From assembly GCA_025363655.1 (NCBI GenBank), contig JANYDK010000071.1, positions 1-64,000 on the forward strand: 64,000 nt of DNA, in the 5' to 3' direction. This document shows positions 35,239-44,381 of this stretch, piece by piece; position 1 is the stretch's first letter, and each line of letters starts with the position of its first letter. This DNA is from Deltaproteobacteria bacterium. Its GTDB lineage: Bacteria > Myxococcota_A > Polyangia > Polyangiales > JADJMO01. Below the pieces are notes generated by a model, which was given only the letters and a program-made list of their open reading frames with translations, did not search any database and was not told the DNA's origin. The translations under genes and the position numbers were made by a program.

Positions 35239-37902
35239 ATGACCCGGCTCGCGCCCGCGCTGCGATCGTTCCTCGATCGGCCCGAGCCGGAGCGACGTCT
35301 TGGTCCGTTCACACTGCTCTCTCCGCTGGGAAAAGGCGGCTTCGCGCCGGTGTGGCTGGCGGAAGAGTCCTACGGCGACACCAAGCTGCGCACCGCGGCG
35401 ATCAAGCTCTTTTGCTTCGACGACAGCGTACGCAACTCGCTCTCGGCGCCGATCACCACGCCCGGTGCGCAACGTCGTGAGCAGATCTTGGAAGAGGCGC
35501 GCGCGCTCTGTCGGGTCGAGCATCCGAACGTGGTGCGATTTTATGCGCTCCCCACCGACGACGCGCGCGGCATCGTCGGTTTGGCGATGGAGCACGTCGC
35601 CGGGACGTCGCTCGACGAGCGGCTCGCGCGCACACGTGGCGCAGGATTGCCGGCCGTCGAGGTGATCGCCGTCGCCTCCGCGCTCGCCTCGGCGCTGACC
35701 GCGGTGCACCAAGCGGGCCTCGTTCATCGCGACGTCAAACCCGCGAACGTCATCGACGCGGCGGGCGTCTTCAAGCTCATCGATTTCGGCATTGCATCTG
35801 CGACCACCGACGCGGCGCGGGCGCGTCCTTCGCGGCGCGAGGTGATCGTCGATGGCATTCCGATCGTGACCGACACTGAAGAGGTGGAGGAGCCGCCGGG
35901 CACGTTCGGCACGCTCGGCTACATCGATCCGACCTGCATGAGCGCAGGTGCCCAAGCGACGCCGGCGAGCGATCTCTACGGGCTCGGTGCGCTGCTCTAC
36001 GAGTGCCTCACCGGCAAACTGCCTGCTGCGGGGGACGGTGAATGGCGGGCCGACGTGCTCCGCGGCGAGTCGAAGCCAGTCGCGACCTGCGTTCGCGCGC
36101 CGAACACGCCGCCATCGCTCGGCGCCATCGTCGATGCGCTGCTCGATCCCGATCCGAAGAAGAGGCCGCGCTCGGCCGAGGCGGTGGCTCACGAAATCGA
36201 TCGCGTGCGCTCCGAGCTGAAGGGTCGTGCACGCGCGCTTCCACCCGAGGAAATAGGCCCATTTCGTGGGCTTGGCCGGTTCGAGGAGGGCGATCGCGAC
36301 GTCTTCTTCGGTCGCTCGACGGAGGTCGCGGCGACGCTCGAGATGCTTCGTTCGCGAGGGCTCGTCGCGCTCGTCGGTCCCTCTGGAAGTGGCAAGAGCA
36401 GCCTCGCGCGCGCAGGCGTGGTCCCGGCGGTGATCGATGGCGCGCTCGGTGGATACGTCAAGAAGTGGCTCCGCGCGGTCGTCTCGCCGGGCGCCGATCC
36501 GTGGGGCACCCTCGCCACCGCGATCGCGCCGATCCTGAAAAAAGAGCCCGAAGCGCTCGCGCGTGCGACCCCGGCCGAGCTGGCGGCGATGCTCCACGAG
36601 CGCGCGCAAGACGACGATCGGGTGGGCATCCTCTTGATGATCGATCAGCTCGAGGAGCTGGCGACGATGGCCTCGGGAGAGAGCCGCGATCGCGCCGTCG
36701 AGCTCCTCGTCACGCTCGGTGAACGCGCGGTCCCTGGCGTGCGCACGCTCCTCGCCGTGCGTCGCGATCTGCTCGATCCGGTATTTGCGATAAGTGACTC
36801 CCTCGGTCGCGTCATGTCGCGCGGCACGCTGCTCGTCGGGCCGATGAGCGACGCGGCGTGGGCCGATGCGCTCGAGCAGGCGCTCGCGGCGTATCACTAC
36901 CGATTCGAGGACGAGTCACTTCGCGCGGCAATTGCGGCCGATTTGCGGAGCACGGCGTCGGCGATGCCCCTCGTGCAGTTCGCGCTCACGCAGCTCTGGG
37001 CCCAGCGCGACGTCGCGCAGAAGCGCATCACGCGCGCAGGCTACGAGCGCATCGGTGGGCTTCGCGGGGCGCTCGAGAGGCACGCCGAGTCGACGTTGGA
37101 AAAGCTCGCCGCGATCGCCTTCGTCGAAGTCGCGGTGCGCGACCTCCTCCTCGCACTGACGACGCCGCAAGGCACGCGCACGACGCGTAGCCCCACCGAG
37201 CTCACGCGAGCCGTTGGGCCGAAATCCGGAGAGATCATCCGCACCTTCGAAGAAGCGCGGCTCCTCTCGCGCGAGCCCGAAGGCTACACGCTGGCGCACG
37301 AGGCCTTGCTCACGCAGTGGGAGAGGCTGCGCGTCTGGGTCGCCGAGGCGCGTGAAGATCGCCTGCTCGCCGCCGAGCTCGAACGCGACGCCTCCGCCTG
37401 GGAACGCACGCGCGATGGCGCGCTACTCTGGCGCAAGGGCCGTCTCGCCGCCGCCCAAGAGATTCGCAAGCACGGCGTCGTGCGCCTCGGCGACGTCGCT
37501 GGCGAGTTCGTCGAGGCCGGTCTTTCTGCCGAGTCGCGCGCGCGTCGGTTTCTCGCGGGCATCGGCGTCGCAGTGACCCTCGGCCTCGGCGCTGCCGTCG
37601 TCTTCCTCGTCACCGCGCGCATCCGCGAGTCGCACAACACCGAGGTGCGGGACGAAGCCGATCGCCTCCGCACCGAACGTGACACCGCGCTCGAAGGCAA
37701 GACCAAGGCGCTCGCCGACGTCGACGCGGTCGAGTCGCAAAAGGCACTCTGCGAACAGCGCTATAGAGGCGCAGAGGACGCACGCAAGAAAGAGAAAGAA
37801 GCGCTGGTGAAGGTGCCCGACTACGACCTCGGCACCTACTGCAAGGCGCTCAAGGACAAAGCGCAGAGCCAGCTCGACGGACCGAAGCCGATTGGAGAGT
37901 GA
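35239..37902 (+). CDS. Ser/Thr kinase fused to nSTAND NTPase with C-terminal membrane anchor
   Basis: This 887-residue protein has three parts. Residues about 20-320 are a Hanks-type kinase: LGKGGFAPVWLAE, AIKLF, HRDVKPANV (about 164) and DFGIA. Residues about 345-750 are a novel-STAND NTPase: GLGRFEEGDRDVFFGR, Walker A GPSGSGKSS (about 379) and Walker B ILLMIDQLEEL (about 465), with the helical winged part including YTLAHEALLTQWERL. A single membrane segment lies at about 770-794, then a charged coiled coil. STAND proteins usually end in a repeat sensor, which is missing here; the divergent kinase carries propeller-like repeats instead. It is probably signalling or conflict-related. Confidence 0.87.
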   Translation: MTRLAPALRSFLDRPEPERRLGPFTLLSPLGKGGFAPVWLAEESYGDTKLRTAAIKLFCFDDSVRNSLSAPITTPGAQRREQILEEARALCRVEHPNVVRFYALPTDDARGIVGLAMEHVAGTSLDERLARTRGAGLPAVEVIAVASALASALTAVHQAGLVHRDVKPANVIDAAGVFKLIDFGIASATTDAARARPSRREVIVDGIPIVTDTEEVEEPPGTFGTLGYIDPTCMSAGAQATPASDLYGLGALLYECLTGKLPAAGDGEWRADVLRGESKPVATCVRAPNTPPSLGAIVDALLDPDPKKRPRSAEAVAHEIDRVRSELKGRARALPPEEIGPFRGLGRFEEGDRDVFFGRSTEVAATLEMLRSRGLVALVGPSGSGKSSLARAGVVPAVIDGALGGYVKKWLRAVVSPGADPWGTLATAIAPILKKEPEALARATPAELAAMLHERAQDDDRVGILLMIDQLEELATMASGESRDRAVELLVTLGERAVPGVRTLLAVRRDLLDPVFAISDSLGRVMSRGTLLVGPMSDAAWADALEQALAAYHYRFEDESLRAAIAADLRSTASAMPLVQFALTQLWAQRDVAQKRITRAGYERIGGLRGALERHAESTLEKLAAIAFVEVAVRDLLLALTTPQGTRTTRSPTELTRAVGPKSGEIIRTFEEARLLSREPEGYTLAHEALLTQWERLRVWVAEAREDRLLAAELERDASAWERTRDGALLWRKGRLAAAQEIRKHGVVRLGDVAGEFVEAGLSAESRARRFLAGIGVAVTLGLGAAVVFLVTARIRESHNTEVRDEADRLRTERDTALEGKTKALADVDAVESQKALCEQRYRGAEDARKKEKEALVKVPDYDLGTYCKALKDKAQSQLDGPKPIGE

Positions 37903-39087
37903 TTAGACCGCGCCTCGCCGCGAGAGGTGCTGCACCGCACCCCCGAGCCCATCGAGCGTCAGCTCGAACATGGGAAACACCCTGGAAATCAGCTCCGCCG
38001 TCCCATTCCAATAGTTGTGCGGCTCAGGATTCAGCCAGGCCTGACGCTCGAAGTGCTGCGCCATCATGTTGAACCAACCGACCGCAGTGACATCCCCATA
38101 GCCGCGGTCGGCCATGTCGTAGTCCCAAGCGCCGCCGAGGAGCTCGCCCGGGTGCATGAGCGCGTCGCCGACGATCACCAGCTTCCACGTGCGATCGCAC
38201 TGGACCATCAAATCGCTGACGCGCACCGCATCGCGCATCGCGGCGTCCTTCCACACCTTGCCGTAAATGGCGTTGTGGAAGTAGTAGGCCTCGAGCTGCT
38301 TGAAGTTCGACGCGCGTTTGCTCGCGGTGAACATGCGCGAGACGAGGTGTGCGTGCGGATCCATCGAGCCGCCGACGTCCATCATCAAGAGCACTTTGAC
38401 GTTCGGCTTGCGCGGCGGACGAAGGACGACCTCGAGCTCGCCGGCGGCGCGCGCGGTGGCGTCGATGGTGCCTTCGAGATCGAGCTCCAGCTCGGAGCCC
38501 TCGCGTGACATGCCCTTGAGCTTGCGGAGCGCGACCTCCATCGAACGGACGTCGAGGACGACGTCGCTGCGATAGGCGCGAAACCGACGTTCACCGGCGA
38601 CCGCGAGGGCGCTCCGACCGCCACCGCTGCCGCCGATGCGCACGCCGGTCGGGTTGGTGCCGCTGTTGCCGAAGGGGCTGGTGCCGCCGGTGCCCATCCA
38701 CCGGTTCCCCCCGTCGTGGCGCTCTTTCTGCTCTTTCATCCGCTCTTCGAGGAGGCGTCGCAGCTCGTCCATGTCGAGCGACTTGAGCATCGCCCGCTCT
38801 TCTTCGCTCAGCTCCTTGCGCATGTACGGATTCGAAAGCCACTGGTTGAGCTCGTCGAGGAGCTTCAGCGAGGCGTGCTCGACACCTTGAAAACGAGCGG
38901 AAAATGCGCGATCGAAGGCGTCGAGGTCTTGCTCGCGATGCACGCAGAGCGCCCGCGCGACGTCGTAGAAACCATCGAGCGAGGAGTCGTGGAGACCGAG
39001 CGTCAGCGCCTTGGCGAGCGTCAGCGTCTCGGTGAGGCCGACCTTGAGGCCTTGCACGCGCAGGTCCTGGATGAACTCGACGAGCAT
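37903..39087 (-). CDS. VWA-domain protein, CoxE-like
   Basis: This 394-residue cytoplasmic protein has an N-terminal helical part (VEFIQDLRVQGLKVGLTETL, as in CoxE-like proteins), a charged middle (ERMKEQKERHDGG), and a C-terminal VWA domain. The MIDAS position reads LLMMDVGGSMDPH, so the usual DxSxS is D-V-G-G-S. Relatives work with MoxR-type AAA ATPases; no such ATPase gene is in the window. The stop abuts the stop of the convergent kinase-nSTAND gene with no base between. Confidence 0.83.
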   Translation of the reverse strand: MLVEFIQDLRVQGLKVGLTETLTLAKALTLGLHDSSLDGFYDVARALCVHREQDLDAFDRAFSARFQGVEHASLKLLDELNQWLSNPYMRKELSEEERAMLKSLDMDELRRLLEERMKEQKERHDGGNRWMGTGGTSPFGNSGTNPTGVRIGGSGGGRSALAVAGERRFRAYRSDVVLDVRSMEVALRKLKGMSREGSELELDLEGTIDATARAAGELEVVLRPPRKPNVKVLLMMDVGGSMDPHAHLVSRMFTASKRASNFKQLEAYYFHNAIYGKVWKDAAMRDAVRVSDLMVQCDRTWKLVIVGDALMHPGELLGGAWDYDMADRGYGDVTAVGWFNMMAQHFERQAWLNPEPHNYWNGTAELISRVFPMFELTLDGLGGAVQHLSRRGAV

Positions 39088-39183
39088 CGCGCCCGGTCTA
39101 GCACGCCCGAGAAGGCAGGACAGATGAACGCGTCATGAGCGGGATGGTGGACCCGTCGCGCGCCCCGCGGTAGATGGCGTCGC

Positions 39184-40284
39184 ATGCGGTTTCTCCGCCC
39201 GTTCCTCCTCCTCGCCGCGTCGTTCGCGGTGCCGCTCGTCGCGTGCTCGGCGTGCAACAAGAAGGCGGTCGAGAAGCAGGCCGAGACCGGCGTCACGGTG
39301 GGTGGGCTCACGCCCGAGCAGGCTCAGAAGCCGGTCGCCAAGTTCGGCGATCACGTCATCACCCTCGGCGAGTTCGCGCAGGTGCTCGCCGACATGCCGG
39401 AATACGAGCGTCTTCGCTACCAGAGCGTCGATCGCCGCAAAGAGCTGCTGAAGGCCATGGTCGACGTCATCCTCCTCGCCGAAGAAGCGAAGAAGCAGGG
39501 GCTCGACAAAGATCCGAAGGTCGACGAAGAGATTCGTCAGGTGCTCGTCTCCTGGATGCGTGGCAACTTCCTCATGGATCTCCCCGCGCCGGCGGCGATT
39601 CCCGAGTCGGAGGTGCGCGCCTGGTACACGGCGCACATCGACGAGTACAAAGAGCCCGAGCGTCGTCGCGTGGCGCAGGTCGTCGTCAAGGACGAGGCGA
39701 CGGCGAAGAAGGTGAGCGAAGAGGCGAAGGCAGCGGGTCCTACCGCGCCGGCCGCGTGGGGCGTGATCGTCAAGAAGTACTCCGACGAGAAGCCCGGCGA
39801 CTTCGAAGCCCCCGAGCTGATGGGCGACCTCGGCTTCGTCACCGCGCCGAGCGACACGCACCCACCTTCGTCGCTGAAGATCACGCCGGAAATTCGCGCG
39901 GCTGCGTTCGCCATGAAAGACGTCGGCGACGTCAGCCCGCCACTGAAAGATGCCAACGGTTGGCACGTCTTGAAGATGCTCGTTCGCAACGAGGCGCACG
40001 AACAGTCGTATGCCGACGTCGAGCGCGCCATCCGCGTGCGCATCCTCCAGGACAAGCGCTACCAGCGTGAGCAAGCGACGCTCGCGGAGACGAAGGCTGC
40101 CGTGAAGGTCGAGGTCGACGAGACGGCGATCGCTGCGCTGGCGAGCTCGATGGCCGCGGAAGAGACCCCTCCTCCGGCGCCGAGCGGTTCGACCAGCGGT
40201 AGTGCGAGCGCATCGGTCAGTGGCTCCACGAGCGGCTCGGCCGCGCCCTCGACGAAACCGTCGGCGAGCGTCAAAAAGCCCTGA
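39184..40284 (+). CDS. Parvulin-type peptidyl-prolyl isomerase lipoprotein
   Basis: This 366-residue envelope foldase has a signal peptide with a lipobox (LVAC, about residue 21). It has a SurA/PrsA-like N-terminal helical chaperone region (VAKFGDHVITLGEF, LKAMVDVILLAEEAKKQGL). The parvulin domain runs from about 160 to 270: ERRRVAQVVVKDEATAKKV, LGFVTAPSDTH, KDVGDVSPPL and GWHVLKML. The C-terminal 50 residues are a Ser/Gly/Pro-rich tail. It probably helps fold outer-membrane or secreted proteins. Confidence 0.88.
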   Translation: MRFLRPFLLLAASFAVPLVACSACNKKAVEKQAETGVTVGGLTPEQAQKPVAKFGDHVITLGEFAQVLADMPEYERLRYQSVDRRKELLKAMVDVILLAEEAKKQGLDKDPKVDEEIRQVLVSWMRGNFLMDLPAPAAIPESEVRAWYTAHIDEYKEPERRRVAQVVVKDEATAKKVSEEAKAAGPTAPAAWGVIVKKYSDEKPGDFEAPELMGDLGFVTAPSDTHPPSSLKITPEIRAAAFAMKDVGDVSPPLKDANGWHVLKMLVRNEAHEQSYADVERAIRVRILQDKRYQREQATLAETKAAVKVEVDETAIAALASSMAAEETPPPAPSGSTSGSASASVSGSTSGSAAPSTKPSASVKKP

Positions 40285-40302
40285 TTTTCGCGGTTGTCGA
40301 GG

Positions 40303-42213
40303 TTACTTCGCCTTCACTGGCGTCGTTACTTTCGGCCACTTGGGGCCACCTGACTCATCGTGATCGAAGCGATACGTCGCGCTCTTCGCGGGCGCGGCGA
40401 GGACGAAGAGTTGGGTCGCGTCGCCGCCGCTGAGGATCTCGTCGCGTCCGGCCCGGGCGAGGAAGCCAGCGCCCTTGGAACGAGCGGCGATGGCACGTGC
40501 ACACCCAGCGCGAATCAGCGCGTCGATCATGCGCGCCGGGGTGGCGAAGGTAGCCGCGCGTTCGGCGACGACGAGATCGCCACGTGCGGTCACGCCGACC
40601 GCGATCGCGAGATCGGGAGGGAGCGCCTGCGGCTTTCCTTCGAGGAGCACGGCCGGTGCCTGCAAGGCGAAGGGCGCGTTCGCTGAATTTTCTCCGGGTA
40701 CAATGATCGACGCGCGGCCGGTGAGATCGATGACGAGTGTGGCTTCGTCTTTCGAAAGCGGGATGCGGACGACGCCCGCGGTGACGAGGCCGAGCGGCGC
40801 GCCGCCACTGGAGCTGCCGAGCTTGATCGACGCGAGCACACGCGACGCAGCGTCGGCACCGAGCGCGTTGCCGTCGAGGGAGGCAGCGGGCTCGGCGTCT
40901 CCGGCGACGACCGACAGGCGTACACGCGAGCCATCGATGAACGTGGTGCGCACGCCTTCTTCGGTCGCCACGAGCACCGTCGGGAGCCACGTCGGCGGCG
41001 GCTGCACGCCCTGATCGGCGGAAAAAGCAGGCCCTTTGCCGAGCTGCGGGTCGCGGAGGGTGGCGTAGAAAAACTCCTTCGGGCTCGGCTGGCTCGTGTA
41101 GCGCTTCTTCGTCACGCCCATGTTCGGCGCGAGCGGCTCGGCGTCGCCCTTCTTGTATTTCTCGTCCTCGAACGACATGAAGACGAAGCCGACGTGAAGC
41201 ACGTTCATGTCGAGGTGCATGCCGTAGTCACAGCCGGCGCGGTTCATCGCTTCCGCGAGATCGATCGGCTCGAGATCGTTGCCCCAGAGGTAGAGGAAGT
41301 CGCCGGCGGCGGTGCGGCAGATGCCCGAGCGCTTGGCGCGCTGTTGTCCCCACTTGCCGCCGCCGAGGATGCCGCCCCACTTCGGACGCTTGCGCGGGTT
41401 GATGACGCCGTCGTCGACGAGCGGGTCGAGGTTCTGCCGGAGCGAGCGCACGTCGGGCGGGGTCTTCATCTCCGGACCCCAGCTGCCGAAGCCGAGACGA
41501 CCGTCGTCGTGCATCAAGATCGTCGCCACGTCCTTCAGCGGCGGAAGGAACTCGCGACGTCGAATCGACATCCCCCACGCGCCTTGATCGAAGCGAAAGC
41601 CGCCGTTGAACGCGGCCACCACCTTGGTCGCGACCTCGGGCTCACGCGGCAACATGCCCTTGTTTCGAGGCCATTTTCCAGCCGTTTTCTCATCCGGCGG
41701 GAACGGACCTTCGACGCCGACGGCCATGTCGAGATCGATTTGCCGCGCGTCGATGGCGACCACTTGCACCTTGGCGAGTCGCTTCGGGTCGGGATGAACC
41801 CACGTCGTGTAGAAGGTCTTCGGCGCTCCCGGGATCTCGTGCATCCACGACCTGTCGAAGGCGATCCACTCGCCCTCGGGCGTCGTCTCCGGGATCGCGC
41901 TCTTCGGCTTCGGGGCGGTGTTGGGGACGATGGCGATCGCCGCTGGCGGCCACGGGTGGGTGTCGAGTGTGGCGACGCTCTTGGCGGACGTCTTCTCGTG
42001 CGACTTCGCCGGAGCCTTCCCCGCGCTCGTATTCGTGCTCGTTCCGCTGTCGTTGCTCGCGTTCTTCGTGCCGCCCGCGTTGCTTGCGTTGGCGATCGCG
42101 TTCGGCGAAGGCGATGCAGGAGCGCAGGCCGCGGTCGTCGCCAGAAGCAGCGCGAGAGAGAGCTTCGGTCGAGGAGAGAAGGGAGCGAGAGGAGCGATGG
42201 GCGATCCTATCAC
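40303..42213 (-). CDS. Lipoprotein with phosphodiester glycosidase (NAGPA) domain
   Basis: This 636-residue protein has a signal peptide ending TAAC and an Asn/Ser/Thr/Lys-rich linker. It then has a domain of the NAGPA type, which cleaves sugar phosphodiesters: VVAAFNGGFRF, GGGKWGQQRAKRSG and CDYGMHLDMNVLHVGF, where the Asn/Asp residues of the fold are conserved. A second beta-rich region follows from about 420. The native substrate is unknown and is possibly an envelope glycopolymer. It is followed downstream by nothing close, and the 42233-43414 gene lies 19 bases upstream on the same strand. Confidence 0.82.
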   Translation of the reverse strand: MIGSPIAPLAPFSPRPKLSLALLLATTAACAPASPSPNAIANASNAGGTKNASNDSGTSTNTSAGKAPAKSHEKTSAKSVATLDTHPWPPAAIAIVPNTAPKPKSAIPETTPEGEWIAFDRSWMHEIPGAPKTFYTTWVHPDPKRLAKVQVVAIDARQIDLDMAVGVEGPFPPDEKTAGKWPRNKGMLPREPEVATKVVAAFNGGFRFDQGAWGMSIRRREFLPPLKDVATILMHDDGRLGFGSWGPEMKTPPDVRSLRQNLDPLVDDGVINPRKRPKWGGILGGGKWGQQRAKRSGICRTAAGDFLYLWGNDLEPIDLAEAMNRAGCDYGMHLDMNVLHVGFVFMSFEDEKYKKGDAEPLAPNMGVTKKRYTSQPSPKEFFYATLRDPQLGKGPAFSADQGVQPPPTWLPTVLVATEEGVRTTFIDGSRVRLSVVAGDAEPAASLDGNALGADAASRVLASIKLGSSSGGAPLGLVTAGVVRIPLSKDEATLVIDLTGRASIIVPGENSANAPFALQAPAVLLEGKPQALPPDLAIAVGVTARGDLVVAERAATFATPARMIDALIRAGCARAIAARSKGAGFLARAGRDEILSGGDATQLFVLAAPAKSATYRFDHDESGGPKWPKVTTPVKAK

Positions 42214-42232
42214 TCACCCGCGCGCGGCTCGA

Positions 42233-43414
42233 TCACTTCACCCACACGAGACGCGTCCAATAGTCGATGGCGTGGCCCGTCGGCGTCCCGGTCGTGCCGA
42301 GGCCGTAGACGATGGGGAGCTCGCCCGGCCGCGTCGGATCGGCGATCTCGCCGTGCACGATCGGACCGGCGCACATCCCGTGGTCGTCATCGTGCGGGAT
42401 CACACATGCGCCGAGGCTCGGCCCTTCGCGCCAAGGTCCGAGCGGTGACTCGGCGACTTGAGAGAGGAGCTCGTGCCCGAAGTCACCGACGAAGACGTGT
42501 CGAAACCCGCCCGGCACCGGCGCGACCGACGATGACCAGGCGCCCGACTCGAAGGCAGGAGCTCCATCGGCCGCGTGCACGCTCTTCATGAAGGTGTCGC
42601 TCCCGGTGAAGATCTCGACGTGATCGTCGACGTCGAGGCGCGCGAGGCGACAGCTCTCACGGAGGAAGCCACCCGGCTCACCGCATCCCCAGACGTACGC
42701 GTGCACACCATCGCCCGCGTCGAGCACCGCGTCGCCCAAATCGAGGTCCATTCCCCAGGGAAATGGCTTCTTCGAGGAAGGAATGACGATGCGCCCCGTT
42801 GCTGCGTCCCAATGCGCGACGCCGCCGCCGAGCAAGGTGACGCCGAAGACCGCGTCCGCATCGAGCCGGAAGAGTCGATAGAGCACGTGCGTCTTTCCGC
42901 CGAGACGATAGCCGTGATCGATCTGGACGATGAGGCTCGCGTCGTCCGCATCTTCCATCGTCACCACGGGCGTCGGTGGCGTCGTGCTCACCTTCGGGCA
43001 AGCGCCGAACGGCTGATGGCGATCGACTTCGAACGCGACGTTGCGTGCATCGACCCCCGAAGCGAGCTTGGCGTTTTCGGCGATCCAGAGACATCGTCCA
43101 TCGTCGGTGGGAACCCGCGACAGCGCAGAAAGTCCCCAATTTCCGAGCTCGGCGAGGCCCGGCGTGTCCTGGAAGGGAAGACACGCTTCGCCCGTGTCCG
43201 GTGCACGCGCGTAGGGACGCGCACCGGCCGGGCAGCTCCATCGGTGCGTCGTCTTCTCGCAGCTCGCCGCGGTCGTCGTCGCCGGCTCGCAGAAGGTGCC
43301 ATCGACGATGCAGATCGGCGCGGGCTCGGTGCAGCCGTTCTCGTTCGGCGCCTCGAGGTTCGTTCGCGCACCGCAGCCGATGACGGCGCACGCGAGCAGG
43401 AATGACTTCGACAT
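42233..43414 (-). CDS. Lipoprotein, probable DUF4185-like beta-propeller
   Basis: This 393-residue lipoprotein starts at the ATG at 43414, giving the compact signal peptide MSKSFLLACAVIGC. A small cysteine-rich segment follows (CTEPAPICIVDGTFC), then a beta-rich domain with blade-like repeats (VLYRLFRLDADAVFG, HAYVWGCGEPGGFLRESCRLARL, FRHVFVGDFGHELL, DYWTRLVWV). The closing strand and overall pattern resemble five-bladed propellers of the DUF4185 type. This is a fold guess only. It is in one orientation with its two neighbours. Confidence 0.68.
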   Translation of the reverse strand: MSKSFLLACAVIGCGARTNLEAPNENGCTEPAPICIVDGTFCEPATTTAASCEKTTHRWSCPAGARPYARAPDTGEACLPFQDTPGLAELGNWGLSALSRVPTDDGRCLWIAENAKLASGVDARNVAFEVDRHQPFGACPKVSTTPPTPVVTMEDADDASLIVQIDHGYRLGGKTHVLYRLFRLDADAVFGVTLLGGGVAHWDAATGRIVIPSSKKPFPWGMDLDLGDAVLDAGDGVHAYVWGCGEPGGFLRESCRLARLDVDDHVEIFTGSDTFMKSVHAADGAPAFESGAWSSSVAPVPGGFRHVFVGDFGHELLSQVAESPLGPWREGPSLGACVIPHDDDHGMCAGPIVHGEIADPTRPGELPIVYGLGTTGTPTGHAIDYWTRLVWVK

Positions 43415-43524
43415 GCGCGGGCCCATCGCATGCAGCATGCCACGAGGCATTTGCAGCTGCGCGCGTGATCCCCCGAGAAAGTGTGAACGCTCGAGTGTGG
43501 CGCGGGCGACTCACTCCCAGTTTC

Positions 43525-43550
43525 GCAAAGGATGCCTACGGCACCTTTGC
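43525..43550. repeat. Dispersed palindromic repeat, copy D
   Basis: GCAAAGG-A-TGCC-TAC-GGCA-CCTTTGC forms a 26-base hairpin preceded by TTTC. It lies between the stop at 43586 and the start at 43414, both minus-strand genes. It has no T-run on either strand. Confidence 0.68.
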
Positions 43551-43585
43551 CGAGCCGAAGGATCTCGCTCCGCTCGGTCCTCGTC

Positions 43586-44335
43586 TCAGGTCCCCGAGCG
43601 ACGCAGCACCAAGGCCGGCTCACCGCTGCCGCCAACGAAGGTGGTGGGGTAGTCACCGACGCTGCAACGAAGCGTGAGCCGCTTGCGCGAGACGCGATAG
43701 AGGCAGTGCTGCGCGTTTCCGAGCGCGAACGTCTGATCGAGCGTGCGCGCGTCGTGGACGGTGATTTTCCCACCGAGCGCGACCTTCCCCCCGGCGTCGT
43801 TCATCGAGAATTGCCCATCGGTGGCGATTTGCAGCTGCGCCGGCGCGCCGAAGAAGGCGTTGGTGTCCCAGTTGCCCGCGAGCTCGCTCGACGAGCGCGG
43901 ATCGTCGTCACCGATCGCGCGCAGAGTGTCGGCGAGACGAAAGCCGTCGGACGCTTCGAAGGGCTGCAACGTCAGCTGATCGGCGTTGAAGTGATAAGCA
44001 TAAGCCTTCGACTGCGACGCCTGCGCGCCGGCCGGCCACACGCGCAAATTGGCACCGTCGGCGCTCCACGAGAGGAGCCCGAACGAGCAAGTGGCGGCGA
44101 CGTTGTCGTCGTTGAGGTAGTTGGCCTCCATCGTCCCGTCGGCGAAGAGCTCGATCTCGTGCGCGCATCCTCCCGGCCTCGGCGCTCCCGCCCAATCCCC
44201 GACGAGCGGATTGGCGCCCCCGTGACCGACGCGCGGAGGGGTGCAGGCATTCAGCGCGAAGAGCGCAAAGAGCGTGACGAGCGTGACGGGGACTGAAGAA
44301 GAGGCGATCGCAGAGGACGTCGGACGAGGGGACAT
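43586..44335 (-). CDS. Small lipoprotein, lipocalin-like, unknown function
   Basis: This 249-residue protein starts at the ATG at 44335, where a signal peptide ends in the lipobox LNAC. The mature part is beta-rich with repeated strands (DWAGAPRPGGCAHEIELFADGTMEANY, ELAGNWDT, QLQIATDGQFSMND), suggesting two lipocalin-like barrels or halves. Upstream in-frame starts at 44458 and beyond would overlap the divergent TMEM175 gene. No function can be assigned. Confidence 0.65.
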   Translation of the reverse strand: MSPRPTSSAIASSSVPVTLVTLFALFALNACTPPRVGHGGANPLVGDWAGAPRPGGCAHEIELFADGTMEANYLNDDNVAATCSFGLLSWSADGANLRVWPAGAQASQSKAYAYHFNADQLTLQPFEASDGFRLADTLRAIGDDDPRSSSELAGNWDTNAFFGAPAQLQIATDGQFSMNDAGGKVALGGKITVHDARTLDQTFALGNAQHCLYRVSRKRLTLRCSVGDYPTTFVGGSGEPALVLRRSGT

Positions 44336-44381
44336 CTCGCCATGGTGGCGCAAGTTGCGGGAGACGGGCAATGTACGTCGC

